DNA of 7,867 bases from assembly GCA_002702965.1 (NCBI GenBank), contig PADE01000069.1, forward strand, positions 7,213 to 15,079. Direction: 5' to 3'. Positions 1 to 4,922 of this stretch are shown here, one piece after another; the first letter of the stretch is position 1; each line of letters opens with the position of its first letter. The notes beneath the pieces were generated by a model, which did not search any database, had not been told where the DNA came from, and saw nothing but the letters and a program-made list of their open reading frames with translations. A program made the translations under genes and the position numbers. Origin of the DNA: Planctomycetaceae bacterium. Lineage in GTDB: Bacteria > Planctomycetota > Planctomycetia > Pirellulales > Pirellulaceae.

Positions 1-817
1 CGTGTTGCAGCTTGCCCAGAATCTGCGCCTCTTGAACAAACTGGTCGACGGCCCGCTGGTCCGACTGCCGCGCTTTGTGGAGCGCTTTGACCGCCACCGT
101 CTTCCCCGAGCGCCGGTCGGTGGCCCGGTACACTTTTCCCATGCCGCCCGAGCCCAGCAGTTCCCGAAGCAGATAGTCGGAGAATTTCAACGGCGCCTCG
201 GGTGGACGGGCCCGCGGTCGCACGTCCGCGGCACCCGCTCGCCGCGGAGCCCCGGCGCCCAGTAGGCGTTCCTCGAATTGCACCCTGGCCTGGGCCAGCA
301 ACCTGCGGACGGTCCGCTCCGACCGGTCGATCACGCGGCTGATCTCGGCGATCGATTGGCCCTGCAGCGTCGACATCAGCACCACCCGTTCGTCACGGGA
401 GAGACCGTCGATAATCAACTTCAGCTGCTCGCCGACCGCGACCACCTCGGCGACGGTCGGCTCGGGCGTCCCCAGGTCGGCAAGCGCGCGGTCGTCGCCC
501 GTTTCTCGATCGACGGTCCGTTTGGCGGCCGTCTGTTTCTCGATCTGACCGTACAGCTTGTTCAGCGTCGTGCTGGCCAGCAGCCGCCACAGATCGCCCG
601 ATCGGGCCAGCTGGTACTCGCGGTTGCGGGCGTGCACGAAGAAGCTCTGATACGCCGACTGGACCACGTCCTCGGGATCGATTCTGCGCTTGAGCCGCGA
701 ACCGATTCGCGACCGGGCCAAAGCGAGCAGTCTCTCGACATAGCGATCAAAGATGGCGGTCGCCGCCTCGCTGCGACCCTCCTGGTACTGCTTCAACAGT
801 TCGTGGGAATGCGACAC
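1..817 (-). CDS. ECF sigma factor fused in frame to a Hanks-type Ser/Thr protein kinase (3' end outside window)
   Basis: The visible 272 residues have no stop. Residues 6-100 look like sigma region 2, with the planctomycete ECF signature DPEDVVQSAY (47-56) followed by FF. Residues 128-185 look like region 4, with a helix-turn-helix around QSIAEISRVIDRSERTVRR (154-172). A 23-residue Ala/Arg/Pro-rich linker (187-209) leads into a kinase N-lobe: Gly-rich loop GSGGMGKV (222-229), the ATP-binding Lys in VAVK (K244) and the helix-C Glu in QEA (E263). The frame then leaves the window at LQH, so the catalytic HRD and DFG motifs cannot be seen. The frame was checked by codon position at the sigma motif, the helix-turn-helix and the Gly loop, and all agree. 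The start is GTG at 817, chosen because the sequence then begins like other planctomycete ECF proteins; no good Shine-Dalgarno is visible. By family, the sigma part should direct RNA polymerase and the kinase should phosphorylate Ser/Thr. That the kinase controls its own sigma domain is inference. Confidence 0.9.
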   Translation of the reverse strand, partial: MSHSHELLKQYQEGRSEAATAIFDRYVERLLALARSRIGSRLKRRIDPEDVVQSAYQSFFVHARNREYQLARSGDLWRLLASTTLNKLYGQIEKQTAAKRTVDRETGDDRALADLGTPEPTVAEVVAVGEQLKLIIDGLSRDERVVLMSTLQGQSIAEISRVIDRSERTVRRLLAQARVQFEERLLGAGAPRRAGAADVRPRARPPEAPLKFSDYLLRELLGSGGMGKVYRATDRRSGKTVAVKALHKARQSDQRAVDQFVQEAQILGKLQH

Positions 818-891
818 GGCGACGAACGGGGCCCGGCGGTGTGAAAAAAGGCGCGCTGACCGAAGACAACGAAAAGTTTCTGTTTTTTTGA

Positions 892-907
892 GATTTGGTG
901 ACCAATC
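892..907. promoter_or_regulatory. Small palindrome in the divergent gap, possible operator
   Basis: TTGGTGACCAA (895-905) is an inverted repeat with 5-base arms around one central base. If one T is bulged out, the arms extend to 7 bases (892-907). It lies in the gap between the sigma-kinase start (817, minus) and the ferredoxin start (972, plus), next to a run of seven T. The position suits an operator for either gene, but a palindrome this short can arise by chance. No convincing -35/-10 pair was found here. Confidence 0.2.
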
Positions 908-971
908 CTACCCCGGAATCGGATCTACCCCTAGACGCGAAACGCTCACCAGTTTGCAGAAAGGGATTCAG

Positions 972-1250
972 ATGGCCTACGTCGTGACCGCCCCCTGTTT
1001 TGGGTGCAAATATACGGACTGTGTCGTGGTCTGCCCCACGGAGTGCTTCCATGAGGGAGACCAGATGCTGTACATCGATCCGAACCAGTGCATCGACTGC
1101 GATGCCTGTCGACCGGAGTGCCCAGTAGAGGCCATTTTCCAGGAAGCAGACGTGCCCGAGGAATGGAACGCGTTCATCCAACTGAATGCGGAAATGGCTG
1201 CCCAAACACCGCCGCTGATGGAACCCAAGACACCCCTGGCCCGAACCTAG
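972..1250 (+). CDS. fdxA: Seven-iron ferredoxin ([3Fe-4S][4Fe-4S]), FdxA type
   Basis: A 92-residue cytoplasmic electron carrier. The cysteine pattern matches Azotobacter vinelandii ferredoxin I shifted by one residue. C9, C17 and C50 should bind the [3Fe-4S] cluster; C21, C40, C43 and C46 should bind the [4Fe-4S] cluster. C12 and C25 correspond to the non-ligand cysteines of that protein. The opening AYVVT, the CKYTDC segment, the CIDCDAC segment and the later VPEEWNAFIQLNAE are all typical of the family. At 92 residues it is shorter than the usual length of about 107, and the missing part is the C-terminal tail after the helix. The start is ATG at 972 with AAGGGA about 6 bases upstream; the frame is open further upstream but has no family similarity there. 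The partner enzyme is unknown: no oxidoreductase lies next to it. It is divergent from the sigma-kinase gene, and a weak hairpin follows its stop. Confidence 0.94.
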   Translation: MAYVVTAPCFGCKYTDCVVVCPTECFHEGDQMLYIDPNQCIDCDACRPECPVEAIFQEADVPEEWNAFIQLNAEMAAQTPPLMEPKTPLART

Positions 1251-1280
1251 ACAAATCGGGCCCATCGTTGTCTTCCGCGG

Positions 1281-1300
1281 CGGGCAGTCGACGCTGCCCG
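1281..1300 (+). terminator. Hairpin after the ferredoxin gene, possible terminator
   Basis: CGGGCAG (1281-1287) pairs perfectly with CTGCCCG (1294-1300) around a six-base loop, giving a GC-rich 7-base stem 31 bases after the ferredoxin stop. No T-run follows, so it is not a classic intrinsic terminator. It could be a Rho-type end or a chance hairpin in GC-rich DNA. Confidence 0.3.
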
Positions 1301-1391
1301 GCGTCGGCGGGAACAAAACCAGACCGTGAAACGTCAAACAACGAACAACGGCTTCGTCACCCATCCGGTCTAATACACAGGGAGTCTCGAT

Positions 1392-2033
1392 ATGATCGTG
1401 CGCATTCTGACCACCACGCTGGCCATCGTATCGTTCGTCTCGGTGGCTGGCTGGCTGTCCAGCTCGACTAGTCCGATGCTCCCAGGTGCAAACCCGGCCA
1501 ATGGGTTCACCCCCTCGATCCCGACGGCTTGCTACGCCCTCCCGCTGGCGTGCGAACTGCGGATCGAGCTGCCAGACCAGATCAAGCGATCGGCGGTCGG
1601 GGACTACAAGATCCAGATCCACAACGTCGGCGCGGTACGGGTGACGCTGGTTCAGCCGGGGGACGGCAGTGCCTCGGGAAGGCGAACGCCGCTTGTCGGC
1701 TGGTCCCTGCTGGCGGTCGATTCGGAAGAAAAACACCCTGTAATTCCCCCTGCTCGCGGCGGCGGGCGATGTGGGAATATCAACCCACTGCAGCCAGACG
1801 AGCTCTTCGTCCTGAAGCCCGGCGAAACAAAGAACCTGTACCAACCGATCGATGTCCTGAGATCGGCCGCTCCGGGCAAGTACCGGGTGGTGTTCTATTA
1901 CACCAACGTCCCTGACCTGCCGGCGGCGGGCATTGCGCTCAGCCAGCACGATCGCGGAACACTTGAGCGACTCAGACACAGCACGCCGATGGCGCTGGTC
2001 AGCAACGAGGTACAAGTCGAGATCATCGACTGA
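1392..2033 (+). CDS. Secreted protein of unknown function, predicted beta-sandwich
   Basis: I do not recognise a named family for this 213-residue protein. It starts at ATG 1392 with AGGGAG 7 bases upstream. Residues 1-20 form a hydrophobic signal peptide with an Arg at position 4 and a likely cleavage near SVAG; there is no lipobox. The mature part has alternating hydrophobic strands such as DYKIQIHNVG (71-80) and RVTLVQPGDGS (83-93), then a conserved-looking RRTPLVGW (97-104). The later LKPGETKNLYQPIDV and PGKYRVVFYYTNVP (161-174) have the look of bacterial Ig-like or BsuPI-like domains, where a 'PGxY' strand closes the sandwich. Three cysteines (C47, C54, C127) could form a disulfide after export. 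It shares direction with the ferredoxin upstream and the enolase-type gene downstream, but gaps of 141 and 185 bases argue against tight operon coupling. The fold is inference from pattern only. Confidence 0.8.
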   Translation: MIVRILTTTLAIVSFVSVAGWLSSSTSPMLPGANPANGFTPSIPTACYALPLACELRIELPDQIKRSAVGDYKIQIHNVGAVRVTLVQPGDGSASGRRTPLVGWSLLAVDSEEKHPVIPPARGGGRCGNINPLQPDELFVLKPGETKNLYQPIDVLRSAAPGKYRVVFYYTNVPDLPAAGIALSQHDRGTLERLRHSTPMALVSNEVQVEIID

Positions 2034-2204
2034 GACGCCACCTGGGAACGCGCGGTGCTGGTCAAACACGTTCCGATCGGTCCCGGGTGGTTGAACCCCG
2101 TACGAGCTGGGGCCAGACTGGGGCATATCATGTGGCCGACTCATTGCAGATCGGCGGGGAAGTGCCCCTTCCGACCGCGTTTCCCGCACGCACGACTTGC
2201 CCCC

Positions 2205-2209
2205 AGGAG
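2205..2209 (+). promoter_or_regulatory. Ribosome binding site deciding the enolase-type gene start
   Basis: AGGAG lies 9 bases before ATG 2219. The same frame is open back to an ATG at 2087, but that one would place 44 non-conserved residues before the Tat signal. The AGGAG and the export signal together favour 2219. Confidence 0.7.
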
Positions 2210-2218
2210 ACCGACCCG

Positions 2219-3466
2219 ATGACGCAACCGACCAGCCGCCGCGGAATGTTGAAGCTCGGAGCCGGAGCCGTTGCCGGCGGATGGACGGCGACGATCCCCG
2301 CTGCCCACGCCGCGGACGGTGATGGCGCGGGGTGGCCGGACCTGAAGATCACTCGGGTCACAAGCTACTTGCTGGAGTGTGAGCTGGAGCGGGCCTTCGG
2401 CGCCTCGGTCTCGGTACCATTGGACAAAACACGCGACGCGTTGCTGGTGAAAATCGAAACCGACAGCGGGCTGGTCGGCTGGGGAGAGACCTCACCCATC
2501 AACGGCGCCCGCGGCACGATCGACAAGTTCCTGGCACCGCGTCTGATCGGCCGCAATCCGCTCGCCTACCGCGTGCTGTGGCGCTCGTTGTGGGGACCCA
2601 ACTTCGGCAACGGACTGGCGGTCGGCGCGGTCGAGATGGCGCTCAACGACCTCCGCGGCAAAGCCCTGGGGATGCCGGTAGCCGAACTGTTCGGCGGGCG
2701 GTTCCGCGAGAAGATCCCGGTCTATGTCTCGGCGCTGGATTACGTCGAGGGGATCGAAATCGAGAAGTGGTATCCGATGCGGGCCGAGAAGATGGTCGCG
2801 GCGGGACACAAAGCGATCAAGATGCGGCTCGGACGCTACTCGGTCGAGCGCGAATTTAAGGTGGTCCAGGCGGTGCGCCGAGCGGTCGGTCCGGACGTCA
2901 AGCTGATGGCCGACGGCAACGGCGCCTACACGATGGCCAATGCGCTCAAAATGGCCCATTACCTGCGGGCCTACGACTTTGAGTTCCTCGAAGAACCGCT
3001 GCCGCAGCGCTCGAACAACTACCCGGGTTACGACGAGCTGCGCAAAAAAATGCCGTTGCCGCTGGCCGGTGGCGAGGCGTTGGATTCACGGGAAGCGGCC
3101 AAAGCCCTGATCGATCGCCGCGCATTCGACATCATCCAGCCCGATGCCAGCCTGTGCGGCGGCATCGGCGAGGTCGTGTTCATCTCCGAACTGGCCAATC
3201 TCTCGGGAGTCCGCTGCTACCCGCACTGCTGGGGCGCCGACATCGTGATCGCGGCCACCGTGCAGACGTTGGCACTGGTCCCCGATCCGCACTTCGGGCT
3301 ACCCACCGACACGCCTTTCCTGGAACTCGACCAGTCCGAAAACCCGTGGCGAGAGGGGCTCGCCAAGGGCCAGATCGAGGTCGAGGACGGGTTCGTCACC
3401 GTCCCGCGAAAACCGGGACTGGGGATCGAGGTCGACGAGGCGCTGGTGCGGAAGTACGCGGTCTAG
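2219..3466 (+). CDS. Exported mandelate racemase/muconate lactonizing enzyme-type protein (enolase superfamily)
   Basis: A 415-residue enzyme that should abstract a proton next to a carboxylate, probably on a sugar acid or lactone. A Tat signal (SRRGMLKLG, 6-14) and an AHA cleavage site near residue 31 predict export. The N-terminal capping domain spans about 42-165 and the TIM-barrel part follows. Likely metal ligands are D232 (ADGN), E258 (EEP) and E286 (AGGE). D309 (QPD) and H336 (PHCWG) form the expected Asp-His dyad, and E369 sits where the family has its second acid. At the KxK motif the sequence reads K201-M-R203, so the second Lys is Arg. The PHCWGAD and FLELDQSENPWRE stretches resemble D-galactarolactone cycloisomerase and related acid-sugar dehydratases, but the substrate cannot be fixed. 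The gene converges on the leucine-rich repeat gene with only 32 bases between the stops. Family is sure, specificity is not. Confidence 0.92.
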   Translation: MTQPTSRRGMLKLGAGAVAGGWTATIPAAHAADGDGAGWPDLKITRVTSYLLECELERAFGASVSVPLDKTRDALLVKIETDSGLVGWGETSPINGARGTIDKFLAPRLIGRNPLAYRVLWRSLWGPNFGNGLAVGAVEMALNDLRGKALGMPVAELFGGRFREKIPVYVSALDYVEGIEIEKWYPMRAEKMVAAGHKAIKMRLGRYSVEREFKVVQAVRRAVGPDVKLMADGNGAYTMANALKMAHYLRAYDFEFLEEPLPQRSNNYPGYDELRKKMPLPLAGGEALDSREAAKALIDRRAFDIIQPDASLCGGIGEVVFISELANLSGVRCYPHCWGADIVIAATVQTLALVPDPHFGLPTDTPFLELDQSENPWREGLAKGQIEVEDGFVTVPRKPGLGIEVDEALVRKYAV

Positions 3467-3498
3467 GGTCATCCGCGCCGCGACGCAAAGGCGTGGTG

Positions 3499-4632
3499 TC
3501 ACTTCGTGGAGTTGTGGTTGATTTTGCACTGCGGCAGCAACTTCTGCAGCTTGTCGATCTCAGCCCGGGTGAGGTCGGAGTTATCCTGCAATTCGAGAAA
3601 CCGGGTTTGTTGGAGGCTCGCCAACGGCGCGAGCTCGGTGATCTGGTTGCCGTCCAGTTGCAGCATTCTCATTTCGGTCATGCCCACCAACGGTTTCAGG
3701 TCGCTGATCTGATTCCCGTTGAGCCTCAGATCGACCAGTTCCCGCATATTTGCCAGTGGTGACGGATCGGTGATCTGGTTGTCGGTCAGGCCAAGTACTT
3801 TTAATTTCGTCAGACCCGACAACGGCGTCAGATCGCTGATCCGGGTCGACCGAAGACTCAACGTCGTCAACTCCGTCAGCTCTGCCAGCGGCGAGAAATC
3901 GGCAATCCGGTTGTAATCGAGCATGATCCCCTGGAGTTTCTTCAGTCCTGCCAGAGGCGTGATGTCGCTGATCTGATTCCCGTTGAGCTTCAGGTGAGTC
4001 AATCCCTTTAATCGGGCCAACGGTTTCACGTCGGCGATGTCCTGATTGGAAAGATCGAGATTTTCGACATCTGCCAACTCGGCATCGGTGATTTCGCCGG
4101 ACTCCCTGTCGAGGACGGTTCGAATGGCCGCTTCAATCGCGGCGGTGGCCTGCGGAGTATTCTGCAAGCCTCCCGGCTGCGGTCCGGACGCTGGAGGCTG
4201 TTTCCGCCTGTATCTGGTCGGTTCATCGGGCGAGAGCTCTGACGTAAGCGTCAGCTCGTCACCGGAAGCAGACAGCTTGCCCGTCAGGGTTCCGACAATC
4301 GCTCCCAAACCGTCCAGCCTCGCTTGCAAGGTACGCTTGTCCAGGACATTGTATTTTCCGCGAAAACTCATTTCGCCGTCGGAAAGACTGATCACGCCGT
4401 TTTCCGACAGCTCCATCCGCTCGGCTCCATCGACCTCATCCCACCGACCAATCAAGGCGCTCCGATTTGCGGTTTGCTGGGCGGTGTCGGCAAGCTCAGT
4501 GTCGGCAAGCTCACTCGGGTCAGCCGGTACAGCGACGGCCTCCGCAGTTGGAACCAACTGATCGTGCTGTGACTCCATGTCAGCGCCACAGCCCAACACG
4601 AAAAACAGTAGCACAGGGAACACACATTTCAT
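3499..4632 (-). CDS. Leucine-rich repeat lipoprotein with N-terminal beta-rich domain
   Basis: A 377-residue protein. A short signal peptide ends in a lipobox-like VLGC with C15 as the lipidated residue, so it is probably membrane-anchored. A linker (16-57) contains a duplicated ELADT. Residues 58-143 (LIGRW, then alternating strands ending in RYRRK) look like a small beta-barrel domain of the 'extracytoplasmic lipocalin-like' kind; this is inferred from pattern. After a Pro/Gly-rich spacer and a helical cap (164-187), residues 189-351 carry about seven and a half repeats of 22 residues, with consensus LxxLxLxxNxIxDxxPLxxL, the SDS22/internalin type. Such solenoids usually bind proteins; the partner is unknown. 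ATG 4632 was chosen because it starts directly at the signal peptide. An in-frame start at 4680 would add 16 residues before it and cannot be fully excluded, since the ribosome binding site at 4632 is weak. Confidence 0.9.
   Translation of the reverse strand: MKCVFPVLLFFVLGCGADMESQHDQLVPTAEAVAVPADPSELADTELADTAQQTANRSALIGRWDEVDGAERMELSENGVISLSDGEMSFRGKYNVLDKRTLQARLDGLGAIVGTLTGKLSASGDELTLTSELSPDEPTRYRRKQPPASGPQPGGLQNTPQATAAIEAAIRTVLDRESGEITDAELADVENLDLSNQDIADVKPLARLKGLTHLKLNGNQISDITPLAGLKKLQGIMLDYNRIADFSPLAELTELTTLSLRSTRISDLTPLSGLTKLKVLGLTDNQITDPSPLANMRELVDLRLNGNQISDLKPLVGMTEMRMLQLDGNQITELAPLASLQQTRFLELQDNSDLTRAEIDKLQKLLPQCKINHNSTK
3580..4068 (-). repeat. Region coding for 22-residue leucine-rich repeats (66-base period)
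   Basis: About seven and a half units of 66 bases encode the leucine-rich solenoid. Most units have diverged, but a 24-base stretch is identical at 3701-3724 and 3965-3988. These lie exactly 264 bases apart, which is four units. They code for the same LNGNQISD segment in the sixth and second repeats. Confidence 0.85.
4484..4513 (-). repeat. Perfect 15-base tandem duplication inside the lipoprotein gene
   Basis: GTGTCGGCAAGCTCA occurs at 4484-4498 and again at 4499-4513 without a mismatch. On the coding strand it gives ELADT twice (residues 41-50), in the flexible linker after the lipid anchor. The length is a multiple of three, so the frame is kept. It looks like a recent slippage event. Confidence 0.9.
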
Positions 4633-4868
4633 GGGACGGAGCCTGTCGTCAATCATCGCTAGAAAAATTCGGCGCGACATATTCTACTGATCCGTGTCAG
4701 CCGCTCAATCGCAGTAGCAGCAAACCGAGACAACCATCATTCTATCTCGATCAACGGGAACGATCGCCGCGGTCCCAGTTTGTAATTCCAAAAGAGGTCG
4801 ACGCGGCGCTCGACCAGGAAGTGACAACGCATCACGCCACCCGAATGGAAGACCCAGACATCCCCATC

Positions 4869-4877
4869 TGCTATAGT
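4869..4877 (+). promoter_or_regulatory. Possible extended -10 promoter element for the SUMF1-propeller gene
   Basis: TGCTATAGT fits an extended -10 element (TGn followed by TATAGT, one mismatch to TATAAT). It lies 45 bases before ATG 4923. The hexamer at the right -35 spacing is poor, as is often tolerated for extended -10 promoters. Planctomycete promoter rules are not well known, so this is only a candidate. Confidence 0.3.
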
Positions 4878-4911
4878 CGCACGCACAGTCGTTCCGCTGC
4901 CGGCAACCAAC

Positions 4912-4915
4912 GGAG
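4912..4915 (+). promoter_or_regulatory. Ribosome binding site deciding the SUMF1-propeller gene start
   Basis: GGAG lies 7 bases before ATG 4923, which is directly followed by a signal peptide. The frame stays open upstream to about 4467, but that part runs opposite to the lipoprotein gene and has no protein-like character. Confidence 0.6.
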
Positions 4916-4922
4916 CCGGGCC

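Noticed and set aside
278..844. 188-codon open frame on the plus strand
   Set aside because: It is the antisense of the sigma factor coding sequence, whose motifs are unmistakable on the other strand.
747..2189. 480-codon open frame on the minus strand
   Set aside because: It lies opposite the ferredoxin and the secreted protein gene, both of which have clear starts and protein character. Its translation is rich in Arg and Gly with no recognisable motif, as expected for an antisense frame in GC-rich DNA.
2087..2218. Upstream extension of the enolase-type frame
   Set aside because: It would put 44 unrelated residues before a clear Tat signal; AGGAG precedes ATG 2219.
3467..3498. Bidirectional terminator between the converging genes
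   Set aside because: Only a 4-base CGCC/GGCG pairing is visible in the 32 bases and no T-run, which is too weak to call.
3154..3762. 202-codon plus-strand frame across the convergent gene ends
   Set aside because: It is a shifted frame of the enolase-type gene that runs into the antisense of the leucine-rich repeats. Its Arg-rich composition is typical of a shadow.
3580..4068. Regularly spaced repeats considered as a CRISPR array
   Set aside because: The 66-base period is coding, the units are diverged and there are no unique spacers between identical repeats. They encode leucine-rich repeats.
4467..4922. Upstream extension of the SUMF1-propeller frame
   Set aside because: It overlaps the lipoprotein gene on the opposite strand, and the start at 4923 has a ribosome binding site and a signal peptide.
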